A stretch of DNA of 64,000 nucleotides from Lachnospiraceae bacterium (GCA_021770755.1 JAETQI010000006.1:1-64000); one strand, 5' to 3'. Shown: positions 41,240 through 50,656, numbered from the stretch's first letter. Numbers and translations are program-made. The notes: a model not told the origin generated them from the sequence alone.

Positions 41240-41331
41240 TATCAGAATTAAGGGCTATCTGGGTGAATTAAAACTTTAAACACCTCCCAGATTCGTTGTT
41301 ATCATTGGCTTCCATACCCGTGAAAAGTAAC
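41185..41331. repeat. 22-bp perfect inverted repeat, possible miniature element
   Basis: GTTACTTTTCACGGGTATGG... (41185-41206) and its exact complement (41310-41331) enclose 103 bp. A nested ATCTGGG/CCCAGAT pair lies inside. No transposase is encoded. Confidence 0.7.
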
Positions 41332-41456
41332 CAGAAACAAATGTGGATTTCAAAGGGGAGTTATAGATTATTGAAAAAAATGAGGACTTGTGATAGGATG
41401 GTTACAAGAAAATATATCTACAAAAGATGCAGGATGAATGAAAGAAGGTAAGATTC

Positions 41457-42275
41457 ATGTCAACAACAAAACAGCATGAGGAAGATCTGCAGCGTCTGTC
41501 ACAGCTGAGACCCATAGATGACGACTTTATGCGTTGTCTTTTTAAGGATAATATTCCATTAGCTGAACTTGTGCTGCGTATTATTACAGACAGGAAAGAT
41601 CTGGTCATTACTGACTGTGAGACACAGCGGGACATGAAACGGCTGGCAGGGGCACGGTCCATCTGTCTGGATGCGTATGGAACGGATTCAGATGGGAAAA
41701 AGTACGATTTAGAAATACAGAAGGCTGGTGATGGGGCAGATCCACACAGGGCAAGATACCATTCCAGTGTACTGGATGTGGAGAACCTGCATTCCGGGCA
41801 GGAGTTTAAAGAGCTGCCGGATACGTATACTATATTTATTACGGAGAGAGACTTTTACGGAATGGGGGAGCCAGTCTATCCAATAGAGCGTATGAACCTT
41901 GCAACAGGGAAGCTTTTTGCAGATGGAGAATATATTCTGTATGTTAATGGGAAGTATCGCGGAGACTCAGAACTGGGAAAGCTCATGCATGATTTTAACT
42001 GCATGAGTGCAGACGATATGGAGTTTGAACTGATGGCAGAACGCACGCGGTATCTAAAAGAAGATCCGAAGGGAGTGAGTATGATGTGTAAAATTATGGA
42101 GGATATGAGGAATGAATCTTTGAAAGAAGGGATAAAAGAAGGGATAAAAGAAGGTGCAATAAGTACAGCTAAGCGAATGATAACTGTAGGAAAATATGCT
42201 TTGGAGGAGATTGTGAACATTTCAGGGCTTACTGTTGACGAAGTACAGAAGCTACAGGCAGATAAAAATGCATAA
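41457..42275 (+). CDS. Rpn-family recombination-promoting nuclease (PDDEXK_2)
   Basis: The protein has 272 residues, with GAAGGTAAG upstream of ATG. Paralogue of the 1710 gene: MSTTKQHEEDLQRLSQLRPI, DDDFMRCLFKDN, ICLDAYGTDSDGKKYDLEIQ nuclease core, YVNGKYRGDSELGKLMHDF. The C-terminal region has KEGIKEGIKEG repeats that are common in Rpn proteins and prone to slippage. A terminator follows. One of two Rpn genes at the right end of element B. Confidence 0.87.
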   Translation: MSTTKQHEEDLQRLSQLRPIDDDFMRCLFKDNIPLAELVLRIITDRKDLVITDCETQRDMKRLAGARSICLDAYGTDSDGKKYDLEIQKAGDGADPHRARYHSSVLDVENLHSGQEFKELPDTYTIFITERDFYGMGEPVYPIERMNLATGKLFADGEYILYVNGKYRGDSELGKLMHDFNCMSADDMEFELMAERTRYLKEDPKGVSMMCKIMEDMRNESLKEGIKEGIKEGAISTAKRMITVGKYALEEIVNISGLTVDEVQKLQADKNA

Positions 42276-42287
42276 GTTACATTACAG

Positions 42288-42318
42288 ACTGGGAATCTAA
42301 ACAGGTTCCCAGTTTTAA
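42288..42318 (+). terminator. Terminator after the Rpn gene
   Basis: ACTGGGAA, 10-base loop, TTCCCAGT, TTT run. Confidence 0.75.
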
Positions 42319-42507
42319 GTAGATAGCTTTGATATCAGTGGCCTGTAGATATCACCGTATACACAAATAGCAGGAACGTTTCAACAATAGTTACCATTCT
42401 ATATTAATAAAAGGAGTCATTATCAGTCTCACTTTAACAGACAACACGTTCTGCTATTTTTATTTTGTTATTTCTGTTCGAATCGTTACAGCGGTTTTAC
42501 GCTGCTC

Positions 42508-42738
42508 TCAGATACAGAAGGCAGCGTAAAGAGGAACCGTTTTTTTATGATTCTCGAAGCCGAAGTTTTTGGCAGAGAGCTTGATCGCATAGTCTGGTTG
42601 ACATTCTCATAGTGTTTCCGGCCAAACTCCAGAAGGGAATAAGTTTTTTCCGACCTGTCGTGCTCCCTGTAAAATGAGCGGTTTGCGGTGGGGACTTTCC
42701 TTCCATGTTTCCAGAAAACCAATAATTTTGCGATACAT
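42508..42738 (-). pseudogene. AAA+ DUF4143-type ATP-binding protein, internally deleted
   Basis: The start at 42738 (GGAGG upstream) gives MYRKIIGFLETWKESPHRKP followed by LILQGARQVGK (Walker A), then a one-base shift, TYSLLEFGRKHYENV, then a jump to the family's C-terminus YAIKLSAKNFGFENHKK ... PLYAAFCI ending at 42508. About 300 residues of the middle are missing. The remnant at 57585 is from the same family. Confidence 0.75.
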
Positions 42739-43020
42739 ATATCCGACCTCCTCAAAGAATCTGAACATAGTATATCGTAAACTCATGTACTTTTCAATGT
42801 GTTTTGGAGAATATTTTGCATTAAATGACATGAATATTTTTGCTTTGAGTACAGAAACAGCGGCGATATAGTCAGGGACTTATGTGGACACACCGGAAAT
42901 CAAAATAATTCTTGATACAGATTCATGTATAGGGTATGATAATTATATATCAATTTGTAGATGTACCAGTTGGAATATATGAGTGATTTTCCAAAACGGT
43001 ACAATGAAAGGGGGTTTATT

Positions 43021-43227
43021 ATGGAACGTCAAAAAAGGAAAATAGACATTAATGATTATAATAATTTGCCTGGCTTTTTGAGAATAGAAGTTATTGACGG
43101 TGAAATATATACAGATGACTGGACAATGCTGGAGATTGATGAAGACGTGTTTAACATACCAGCAACCGAGAATAGAAAGATAAAATATAGGCTGTCGATC
43201 GTAGAGATTGAAGAGAAGGAAACATGA
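43021..43227 (+). CDS. Small acidic protein upstream of the YhgA-like gene
   Basis: The protein has 68 residues from ATG 43021 (AAAGGGGG 7 bases upstream; the 42961 start has no site). Acidic, two-strand pattern (IDGEIYTDDWTMLEIDEDVF). It overlaps the following frame start (ATGA at 43224). No motif. Confidence 0.6.
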   Translation: MERQKRKIDINDYNNLPGFLRIEVIDGEIYTDDWTMLEIDEDVFNIPATENRKIKYRLSIVEIEEKET

Positions 43228-43253
43228 AGAGAAGAAATAATGAGGTGATGAGT

Positions 43254-44262
43254 ATGGGAAGGCTGGATATCCTCACAAAAGAATATGTGAAACAACCATC
43301 TGTGTTTGCAGATGTTTTCAATCAGTTTCTATATCATGGTCGGCAGGTCATTGATCCTGACAGACTGGTTGAAATTGATACTACGGAGATTGCGGTTCCG
43401 TATGGGTCGGATCGGGCATCTGTACCAGAGCAGCGATACCGCGATGTGTTAAAAATGCTGATGACCATGACAGATGGATCGGTTGCTTATTGCTTACTGG
43501 CAGTGGAGAATGAAGGAAAGATCAATTATGCTATGCCTGTGAAGGACGGATTATATGATTTTCTACAGCTTGCACATCAGGTAACAAAAGCTTCCAATTC
43601 TCATAAGGATACAAAGTCGAAAGATCATAAACCATCAGGGGATGAGTTTTTAAGCGGTTTCTGGAAAAGTGACAGGCTGCTCCCAGTGATGACAATTGTC
43701 ATATATTTTGGAGTAGAAGAGTGGGATGGGCCATTGAGCCTGCGGGAAATGTATACAGACTGTGACGAGGAAGTTCTTAAATGTGTTGCGGATTACCGCA
43801 TCAATTTGATAACACCCAGAGGATTGTCAGACAATCAAATTGATGAATTTCAAACAAATATGCGGGAGATAATGAAATACATTAAGTATTCAAATGATAA
43901 AAAGAAACTTAATGAAATTATCGGTACGGAGGTTCAAAAATGTAGAAAGAAGCGCAGTTGAGATTATCAATGCGGTAACAAATTCCAATATGAAGATTGA
44001 TGAGGGAAAGGAGACAGTTGATATGTGTCTTGCAATACAGGAAATGAGAGAGGAAAGTAGGCTCGAAGGAGTAAAAGAAGGAAGAAATGAAGGAAGAAAA
44101 GAAGGAAGAAATGAAGGAAGAAATGAAGGTGAAATCATAGGTGCAATTACCTTTGCACAAGAGTTAGGTGTTTCAAGAGAAGATGTGAAAAAGTCTTTTA
44201 TGATCAAGTATAAAAAGACGAATGAGGAGACGGAAGAGATTATGAAATTATACTGGAAGTAA
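43254..44262 (+). pseudogene. YhgA-like Rpn nuclease, frameshifted
   Basis: The first frame (ATG 43254 or 43224) gives MGRLDILTKEYVKQPSVFAD then NQFLYHGRQVI, typical YhgA-like (PF04754) sequence, and ends CRKKRS at 43961. The rest of the family sequence, RFKNVERSAVEIINAVTNSN through KEGRNEGRKEGRNEGRNEG, continues one frame over to 44262. A one-base change near 43930 breaks it. The KEGRNEG repeats arise from a 12-bp DNA repeat. Confidence 0.8.
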
Positions 44263-44324
44263 ATGTAACCGCCTTCAAACACTTGTAAACACCGGGATTG
44301 AGGGCAGTTACTTAAATTCATAAT

Positions 44325-44405
44325 TTCGGCGAAGCCCTCCGCATCGCGCAGGAGAACCTTGACTCGCGCAACTTCTACGCATTCAACCCGGAATTTGACA
44401 AGTAA
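44325..44405 (+). pseudogene. cotJC: CotJC/manganese-catalase-like gene, C-terminal fragment
   Basis: The frame FGEALRIAQENLDSRNFYAF followed by NPEFDK and a stop is the CotJC C-terminus. It continues exactly where the 13360-13490 fragment stops (FGEA). It has no start codon. The shared bases GGCGAAGC mark the insertion joint. Confidence 0.82.
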
Positions 44406-44590
44406 CTGAGCAATCCGGATAAAACTCCTAATGCTCCATTCAGGAAGAAATTAGACTTATGGGCTGCATGATCCGTGCCAGTGCGACGCAATGGTGCAAA
44501 ACAGGCGGTTCATGAGTCTTATTTCTGATGGGATAGAGTACCGGAGCGTGTTTTTTGTTTAGGATTTTTTGTTAAAAATCTGTAAACAAT

Positions 44591-44619
44591 TTGGTATATA
44601 TAACATTTTATGGTAAAAT
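44591..44619 (+). promoter_or_regulatory. Promoter of the flavoprotein gene
   Basis: TTGGTA, 17 bases, TAAAAT, about 57 bases before the GTG start. The gap 44406-44590 holds no gene. Confidence 0.65.
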
Positions 44620-44675
44620 AGAATTTATCTGCAGTGATATGCCAGGTAAAATATTTAGAGGAGGAAAAGAAAACA

Positions 44676-45836
44676 GTGGAAAAGATTACAGAAGATATTG
44701 TGAATATTGGCGTCAATGACAGGGATATCGTGCTCTTTGAGGGACAGTATGAATTGGAAAAAGGTATGGCATACAACTCTTATCTCATATTGGACGAGCA
44801 GGTTGTCGTGATGGACACGGTCGATCCCCGCGCCGAAGCGGAATGGATGAAAAATATGGAGGAGGCATTGGGATCGAGAAAAGTGGACTATCTGGTCATC
44901 CAGCATATGGAGCCGGATCATGGCGGCAGTATCCTGCAGTTGGTCGAGCGGTTCCCGGATATGAAGCTTGTCGGAAATGCCAAGACATTTCAGATGTTCC
45001 AGCAGTTTTTTGATGTCAGCCCTGATGACAAGGCGGTCGTTGTAAAGGAAGGCGATACGCTTTCTGTCGGCAGGCATACATTACAGTTCTTTATGGCGCC
45101 GATGGTGCACTGGCCGGAAGTGATGGTGACGTATGAGCAGTCGGAGAAGGTACTGTTCAGTGCCGATGGTTTTGGCAAGTTCGGAACGCGTGACGCGGAC
45201 GAGGACTGGACCTGTGAGGCGAGGAGATACTATATCAACATCTGCGGAAAATACGGTATGCAGGTGCAGGCGCTGCTGAAAAAAGCCGCTGCGCTGGACA
45301 TTAATGTGATCTGTCCTTTGCACGGACCCGTATTGTCCGAAAATCTGGAATACTATATCAATAAGTATCAGATATGGAGCAGCTATGAGCCGGAGGACGA
45401 AGGCGTATTGATCGCCTGCGCATCGATCTATGGTCATACCATGGAGGCGGCAGAAAAAATGAAAGCGATCTTAGAGCAAAAAGGTGCGAAGAAAGTAGTC
45501 ATCGCGGATCTGACGAAGGACGACCTTCACGAAGCTGTCGAGGATGCGTTCCGCTACAGCCATCTGGTGCTTGCGGCAGCATCTTACGATGCCAGCGTAT
45601 TTCCGCCTATGGAGGACTTCCTGAATCGGCTGAAAGCAAAGAATTACCAGAAGCGCACTGTCGGGATCATAGAGAATGGTTCCTGGGCGCCGACGGCGGC
45701 AAGGAGCATGAAAGCGATCCTGGAAGGGGCGAAAGCGCTGACTTTTGCAGAGACAGTGGTGACGATCAGATCCGCTGTGAGCGCGGAGAACCTTTCACAA
45801 CTCGAGACACTTGCAGAAGAGCTTTTGAATACATGA
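44676..45836 (+). CDS. fprA: FprA-type flavodiiron protein
   Basis: The protein has 386 residues from GTG 44676 (GAGGAGG upstream; the 44634 start runs through the ribosome site). N-terminal metallo-beta-lactamase-like diiron domain with HMEPDHGGS (ligands, about residues 80-88) and a later CPLHGP (about 222). The C-terminal flavodoxin domain starts ACASIYGHTMEAAEKM (about 250) and binds FMN. These cytoplasmic proteins reduce oxygen or nitric oxide, taking electrons from rubredoxin or NADH systems, and protect anaerobes. Confidence 0.93.
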   Translation: MEKITEDIVNIGVNDRDIVLFEGQYELEKGMAYNSYLILDEQVVVMDTVDPRAEAEWMKNMEEALGSRKVDYLVIQHMEPDHGGSILQLVERFPDMKLVGNAKTFQMFQQFFDVSPDDKAVVVKEGDTLSVGRHTLQFFMAPMVHWPEVMVTYEQSEKVLFSADGFGKFGTRDADEDWTCEARRYYINICGKYGMQVQALLKKAAALDINVICPLHGPVLSENLEYYINKYQIWSSYEPEDEGVLIACASIYGHTMEAAEKMKAILEQKGAKKVVIADLTKDDLHEAVEDAFRYSHLVLAAASYDASVFPPMEDFLNRLKAKNYQKRTVGIIENGSWAPTAARSMKAILEGAKALTFAETVVTIRSAVSAENLSQLETLAEELLNT

Positions 45837-45847
45837 ATCAAACCGTA

Positions 45848-45885
45848 ATAAAGTGGTGCCTACTCCCGGTAGGTCACCACTTTAT
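45848..45885. terminator. Bidirectional terminator
   Basis: ATAAAGTGGTG and CACCACTTTAT around CCTACTCCCGGTAGG (itself a stem), between convergent genes. It overlaps the antiporter's last codons. Confidence 0.85.
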
Positions 45886-47452
45886 CACCTTCCAGTATTC
45901 TTGTCTTTCCGTCTGGGATCAATGACTCTTCCCCGCGCATGATCATTGCGATCAATTCGTCCGATGCCAGTTTCAGGTCTGCGATCGTGCGGTTGCACCA
46001 GGGATGGTAGCGGTCAATAAAGATCTCGTCGAGCAGTTCGTTGCCGCTTGGATTATAGGCTGGCGCACTCAGGATGATGCTGTCGCCGGCTAAGATCAGG
46101 GTGTTTCCCTTGGTGATGATCGTTTCGTGGTTCCGCTTGATCATAAGGGCAAGGGAACCGGTAGGAAAATTGACTTCTTTGACCAGTTTGTTTTCCCAGT
46201 TGTGCCCTTTTGGTATGTACATGCGGATCAGTGTGATCGAAGAGTCCTCCTGGTAATCGTTGAATGTCTTGCGCACATCGGATTCCTCGTCGATCATGTC
46301 CAGCTTTTCGGCAACCCTTGGGAGCAGCGTCCCCTGTATGGCAGCGGAGAACAGGGAGACCATGAACACGATATGGAACAGGTTGTGCGGCATGATGACG
46401 CCGCCGGCTACAGCCACGATGGCAAAAACGGAAGAGGACGCTCCCCTGAGACCCGCCCAGGATACCAGAAGGCACTGCCTTGTGGAACAGTGAAATGGTT
46501 TCAGCAGCAGAAACACTGCGACCGGTCTGGCGATCACTGTGAGGATGACGGTGACAACGATTGCCGTAAAGATCACGTCCGACATTTCATGCGGGATCGT
46601 CAAAAGTCCCAGCAGGAAGAAGATCAGTATCTGTGCGAGCGAGGTGACACCGTCAAAAAAAGGGATCAGCGTCGCCTTGCTTTTGATCGGACCATTACCG
46701 ATGATAACGCCCATGATGTATACGCTCAGGTAAGCGTTTCCGCCCAGCAACTGCGACAGACCATAACAGATCAGGACCATCGCGATCATAAAGATCGTAT
46801 CAAGACCGTCAGAAACCAGATCGGTCTTTGTCATGAGACGGATCGTCAGCACGGCGAGGGCAACGCCCACCAGGGAACCGACTACTAGCTGCAGGAATAT
46901 GCGCATCACGATATGCTCTGATTCCCCGGAAAAAATGATTCCCAGCGCGATAAAAGTAAGCATGTACGCCATAGGATCGTTACTTCCGCTTTCCAGCTCT
47001 AAGAGAGAGGCCGTACCGTCTTTTAGATTTAGTTTTTTCTGACGCAGGATCGCAAACACGCTCGCGGCATCGGTAGAGCCCAGCACCGCGCCTACCAGAA
47101 AGCTTTCCGGCCATGTGTATCCTAAGATCAGTCTGACAAACAGCGCTGTGACAACTGCTGTGACAGCTACGCCGAGCGTTGAGAGGAGGACAGACCGCAC
47201 GGCAACATCTTTTGCGAGCGTCCATTTTAAGTTGAATCCGCCGTAAAACATGATGAACAGCAGTGCGATCGAACAGACATTTTCCGCCAGTTTGTAGTCG
47301 TTAAATGGTATCTTGAAAAAACCATCACTTCCAAACATCATGCCGATAAACATGAACAATATCAATGCAGGCATGCCAAACTTTCCGGAAAATTTTTCCG
47401 CCAGTACGCAGAGCAGTATCACTGCCGCCACGAGCAGTAAGATCACAGTCAT
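45860..47452 (-). CDS. Potassium/proton antiporter (CPA1, NhaP2-like)
   Basis: The protein has 530 residues from ATG 47452. About 12 membrane helices span residues 1-390 with CPA1 landmarks: FMFIGMMFGSDGFF, SVLLSTLGVAVTAV, VGAVLGSTDAASVF (ion-binding region), WAGLRGASSSVFAI. A soluble tail (about 400-530) carries a TrkA_C (RCK-C-like) domain ending DGKTRILEGDKVVTYRE. Such tails can bind regulatory nucleotides, including c-di-AMP, in related proteins. Its membrane position and tail suggest K+ efflux coupled to proton entry. Confidence 0.9.
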   Translation of the reverse strand: MTVILLLVAAVILLCVLAEKFSGKFGMPALILFMFIGMMFGSDGFFKIPFNDYKLAENVCSIALLFIMFYGGFNLKWTLAKDVAVRSVLLSTLGVAVTAVVTALFVRLILGYTWPESFLVGAVLGSTDAASVFAILRQKKLNLKDGTASLLELESGSNDPMAYMLTFIALGIIFSGESEHIVMRIFLQLVVGSLVGVALAVLTIRLMTKTDLVSDGLDTIFMIAMVLICYGLSQLLGGNAYLSVYIMGVIIGNGPIKSKATLIPFFDGVTSLAQILIFFLLGLLTIPHEMSDVIFTAIVVTVILTVIARPVAVFLLLKPFHCSTRQCLLVSWAGLRGASSSVFAIVAVAGGVIMPHNLFHIVFMVSLFSAAIQGTLLPRVAEKLDMIDEESDVRKTFNDYQEDSSITLIRMYIPKGHNWENKLVKEVNFPTGSLALMIKRNHETIITKGNTLILAGDSIILSAPAYNPSGNELLDEIFIDRYHPWCNRTIADLKLASDELIAMIMRGEESLIPDGKTRILEGDKVVTYRE

Positions 47453-47569
47453 ATATCCATCCCCTTTTTTCACATAGGAACTGTTCAGGATCAATAAAGA
47501 TTAATTCCTTAACAGTTCCCAGATTCATCTATATATAATACTAACTTTTTCTGGCGAAATATGCAAGCC

Positions 47570-47713
47570 TCAATCGTAAAGGGAAGCGTGACATGTGATC
47601 TTCCGGTATATTTTATAGAAGATCACTGCAAAAAGGGATACGATTATGTAAAGTGTTGAGAGTGCGCCAGTAGCGCCGCCGATAAAAATTAAAAGCCACA
47701 TCAATATATTCAT
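47570..47713 (-). CDS. Small membrane protein
   Basis: The protein has 47 residues, with GGAGG 8 bases before ATG. One long hydrophobic span (ILMWLLIFIGGATGALSTLY then IIVSLFAVIFYKIY), then a basic end. It lies 20 bases after the 47734 gene on the same strand, upstream of the antiporter. Function is unknown. Confidence 0.65.
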   Translation of the reverse strand: MNILMWLLIFIGGATGALSTLYIIVSLFAVIFYKIYRKITCHASLYD

Positions 47714-47733
47714 GATAAAACCTCCGTAATCTG

Positions 47734-47877
47734 TTATTTACTATTTTTTGTGTCTGATCCTGCATCGGACTGTTCCGAGACATTTGCGCGGGATGAGCCG
47801 CCGACCTCGTAGATACAGGTGACGATGCCTGCACCGACAGCTATGAGGACCATGATGCCAAATATGATATTTTCCAT
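47734..47877 (-). CDS. Small membrane protein
   Basis: The protein has 47 residues from ATG 47877 (GGAGG upstream; the longer ORF-track start has none). N-terminal membrane helix MENIIFGIMVLIAVGAGIVT, then a short serine- and acid-rich tail. It has the same length and orientation as its neighbour at 47570; the pair likely works with the antiporter. Confidence 0.65.
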   Translation of the reverse strand: MENIIFGIMVLIAVGAGIVTCIYEVGGSSRANVSEQSDAGSDTKNSK

Positions 47878-48021
47878 GACAAAACCTCCATCATTTTTGT
47901 GTACATCCTGCGTGTTTCGTTTCGGGCAGTGCTGTGAAAAAACGGATACCGCGCAGGAGATCTGACTGCAAAAAGGCACGCAAAAAAGACGCCAGGGCGT
48001 TTTCAAACGTGCAATTGAGAT

Positions 48022-48438
48022 TTATGCGATATGGGATTTTTTGCCGTCGTTGTGATGCATGTATTCCAGAGTCCGTCTGTTGTACTGATTATGATATCCG
48101 TCGGTACACAGATCAGAATTTTGGATAGAGATGGATAACAGATACACACTGGTCATGAGCAGGAATGCGACCATATACTGACTGATCCTTAAAACTGTGG
48201 AGCTCCGTGCGGACTGTCTGGCGAGCACAAATTCCTCGATCAGACGCATGGAACTTTTTTCATGATAGATATGTGTGTCAGCAATGGGATCCGCAGCCTG
48301 CAGGGAGGCTGTATATGTGTCGTCAGACGTACGGAAAAAAGAGGAATCTTCGTGAATATCTTCACAATAGATTCCCAGTACAAGCATTGATAGCATTAAG
48401 AAAATGCAGAGCAGCCTGCTATGTACCGTCTTTCTCAT
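48022..48438 (-). CDS. Small membrane protein with two spans
   Basis: The protein has 138 residues from ATG 48438 (AGGAGG upstream). Helix 1 is at residues about 8-24 (LLCIFLMLSMLVLGIY), and a polar segment and helix 2 around 88-105 (YMVAFLLMTSVYLLSI) follow. It ends in a His/Lys-rich tail. It heads a minus-strand run with two small membrane proteins and the antiporter. Unknown function. Confidence 0.65.
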   Translation of the reverse strand: MRKTVHSRLLCIFLMLSMLVLGIYCEDIHEDSSFFRTSDDTYTASLQAADPIADTHIYHEKSSMRLIEEFVLARQSARSSTVLRISQYMVAFLLMTSVYLLSISIQNSDLCTDGYHNQYNRRTLEYMHHNDGKKSHIA

Positions 48439-48504
48439 CGAGCCATTCCTCCTGGTAAAATATCTGCAGCAAGGAACACTGTTCCTTAGATATAGATGTT
48501 TGTA

Positions 48505-48573
48505 ACTATACCATAAATAAAAGAGATATTCAAGCAAAATCTTGTTGTTTGGGAAAGTTTTCTATGGTAAGAT
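48505..48573. promoter_or_regulatory. Divergent promoter pair
   Basis: Minus: TTGAAT (48528-48533), 17 bases, TATAGT (48505-48510), driving 48438. Plus: TTGTTT (48545-48550), 17 bases, TAAGAT (48568-48573), driving the glucosidase gene at 48625. Confidence 0.7.
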
Positions 48574-48624
48574 AGGTAATAGATGGTACGAAAAAAAACG
48601 AAAAATAAAAGCAGGAGGTTTGCA

Positions 48625-50631
48625 ATGAGATTTGAATTTGACAAAAAGAACTGGACGACCATAATAGAGGGTGAGAAGGACTGCTATCTGCTCACAAATG
48701 GGCTGGGCGGTTACAGCAGCCTGTCGGTCATAGGAGCCGCGGCAAGGGGCGACCAGGCGCTTCTGATGTCTGCCAGGAGGGCGCCAAATGTCAGGATGCA
48801 TCTCGTGACCAATCTTTTTGAAAAGCTGGTCGTCGACGGTAAAGAGTACATATTGACTTCCCAGCGCATGAGATCGGGTGCGGATCATGAAGGATTCCGT
48901 TATCTTGAAAAGTTTGTCTATGATGATTTTGATGTCAATGCGCCGGCATGGACATTTCGCGCAGACGGCGTGACAGTCACAAAGCATATACTGATGGTAC
49001 ATGACGGGAATACGGTTGCCGTAAAATATGAGGTGGACGATCCGGCAGGCAGGAATGTGACGCTCGAGCTGATGCCGCTTATGCGTTTCACTTCGAAAAA
49101 AGAGGACTTTGACGCCTCGCAGGATCTGGCTGCATACCACATCGAAACATGTAAGGAGAGGAACTCGGACAGGTCATACTGTATTACAGGCAATGACAGC
49201 CAGTTGTTTCTCATGTCAAATGCAGCGCTGTGCGCACAGCAGCCCTGCCTGTTCGGCGAGATGTATTTTTCACAGGACGAGCGCGACGGGCGCGTTGCAT
49301 TTGGCAATGCATTCAGTGTCTGTACGCTCAAAGGACAGGTACAGACAAAAAATGACATATATGTCATATTAAGTACAGACAGTTATGAAGAGACGGAAGC
49401 GAAAATCCTTTATGAACATTTGGAACAGCAGCAAAAAGAGCGGCGGGAGCAACTGCTTGTGCAGGCAGGTATGACATCGGAGCTTGGGAGACAACTTGTG
49501 CTGAGTGCGGATGCATATGTAGTGAGACGGGAATCGACTAACGGCAAGAGCGTCATCGCAGGATATCCGTTTTTTGAGGACTGGGGGCGTGATACGATGA
49601 TATCGCTTGCCGGGGCAACGATGGTGACAGGGCGCTTTGAGGAGTGTAAGAGTATTTTGAGAACCTTTGCCAAATATGTGAAAAACGGACTGCTGCCGAA
49701 TCTGTTTCCGGAGGGCGGTGAGACGCCGAGGTACAATTCGTTTGACGCGCCGCTGCTTTTTGTGAACGCCGTGTATGAGTATATGCAGTATTCCGGGGAT
49801 ACCGCGTTCAGGGAGGAGATACTTCCCGTGTTAAAACAGATCATTGATGCATACAGGAACGGAACGGATTTTCATATCAGAATGGACAGCGACAGCCTGG
49901 TCATGGGCGGAGACGGTCTGGAACAGCTTACATGGATGGATGTGCGCGTGGGCGATTTCCTGCCGACACCAAGGCATGGAAAGCCGGTGGAGATCAATGC
50001 ATACTGGTACAGCGCACTGATGATCATGCATGAGCTGACGCAGGAACCGGTTTATCAGGAACTGGCACTGGAAGTCAGAGACTCGTTCCGGAAAAAGTTC
50101 TGGAATGAAAACGCACAGTGCCTAAAAGACGTATTGTCAGGTGGAAAGGACGAAGATCAGATACGGTGCAATCAGATCTGGGCGCTGACGATGCCGTTTA
50201 CCATGCTGTCTGCCCAGGAGGAACGTCTGGTGATCAGAAAAGTCAGGGAGGAATTATATACAACGATCGGTCTGCGGACGCTGGCAAAAGACGATCCTGA
50301 TTTTCACAGCATCTACATCGGACCGATGGAGCAGCGCGACAGGGCGTACCATCAGGGAACTGTGTGGGCATTTCCGCTGGGGGCATACTACAGGGCCTGT
50401 ATGCGATATGCCGAAAAAAGTGCGGACATCACAGAGAAAGAGCGGATCCGTGCGGAACTGGCGCAGGGCTTTGCGGCATTGTCAGACTGGCTCCGGGAAG
50501 GCTGTGTTGCCCAGATCGCGGAGATCTATGACGGCGATACGCCGTCAGTATCAAGAGGGTGTTTTGCGCAGGCATGGAGTGTCACGGAGCTTCTGCGGGC
50601 AGTACATGATTATGAAAAATGGATCGCCTGA
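48625..50631 (+). CDS. Amylo-alpha-1,6-glucosidase (glycogen debranching-type, GH133)
   Basis: The protein has 668 residues from ATG 48625 (AGGAGG upstream). The N-terminal GDE_N_bis-like part starts at residue 1 (LLTNGLGGYSSLS, ARRAPNVRMH). The C-terminal catalytic (alpha/alpha)6 domain begins about residue 300: IAGYPFFEDWGRDTMISLAG, LLPNLFPEGGETPRYNSFDA, LTWMDVRVGDF and RDRAYHQGTVWAFPLGAYYR. It hydrolyses alpha-1,6 branches of limit dextrins or glycogen in the cytoplasm. Confidence 0.92.
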   Translation: MRFEFDKKNWTTIIEGEKDCYLLTNGLGGYSSLSVIGAAARGDQALLMSARRAPNVRMHLVTNLFEKLVVDGKEYILTSQRMRSGADHEGFRYLEKFVYDDFDVNAPAWTFRADGVTVTKHILMVHDGNTVAVKYEVDDPAGRNVTLELMPLMRFTSKKEDFDASQDLAAYHIETCKERNSDRSYCITGNDSQLFLMSNAALCAQQPCLFGEMYFSQDERDGRVAFGNAFSVCTLKGQVQTKNDIYVILSTDSYEETEAKILYEHLEQQQKERREQLLVQAGMTSELGRQLVLSADAYVVRRESTNGKSVIAGYPFFEDWGRDTMISLAGATMVTGRFEECKSILRTFAKYVKNGLLPNLFPEGGETPRYNSFDAPLLFVNAVYEYMQYSGDTAFREEILPVLKQIIDAYRNGTDFHIRMDSDSLVMGGDGLEQLTWMDVRVGDFLPTPRHGKPVEINAYWYSALMIMHELTQEPVYQELALEVRDSFRKKFWNENAQCLKDVLSGGKDEDQIRCNQIWALTMPFTMLSAQEERLVIRKVREELYTTIGLRTLAKDDPDFHSIYIGPMEQRDRAYHQGTVWAFPLGAYYRACMRYAEKSADITEKERIRAELAQGFAALSDWLREGCVAQIAEIYDGDTPSVSRGCFAQAWSVTELLRAVHDYEKWIA

Positions 50632-50642
50632 TCAGAAAAAAA

Positions 50643-50656
50643 TGTAAACGCTTACA
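50643..50656. promoter_or_regulatory. cre-like / LacI-family operator
   Basis: TGTAAACGCTTACA, within the palindrome ATGTAA-ACGC-TTACAT, 137 bases before the polygalacturonase start. It matches the catabolite response element pattern bound by CcpA-type and other LacI-family regulators. It could control the pectin genes by carbon source. Confidence 0.8.

Larger units (their letters stand above)
13490..44327. mobile_element. Element B, about 30.8 kb insertion inside cotJC
   Basis: The two cotJC fragments on either side (13360-13490 and 44325-44405) join in frame and share TTYGGCGAAGC at the joint, which is the likely attachment core. Inside are a large serine recombinase, a TubRZ-like partition pair, a MobL relaxase, an oriT-like hairpin, a VirD4-type ATPase, a phage-like recombination module and cargo genes. 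No VirB4-like ATPase or other mating-pore gene is present, so it looks mobilisable. It may be composite, because the recombinase is internal (19447-20976) rather than at an end. Confidence 0.65.

Noticed and set aside
44077-44133. Short 12-bp tandem repeats
   Set aside because: They encode the KEGRNEG repeat normal for Rpn/YhgA-like tails, not a separate element.
46127-46888. 253-residue plus-strand ORF
   Set aside because: Antisense shadow of the K+/H+ antiporter; charged low-complexity composition.
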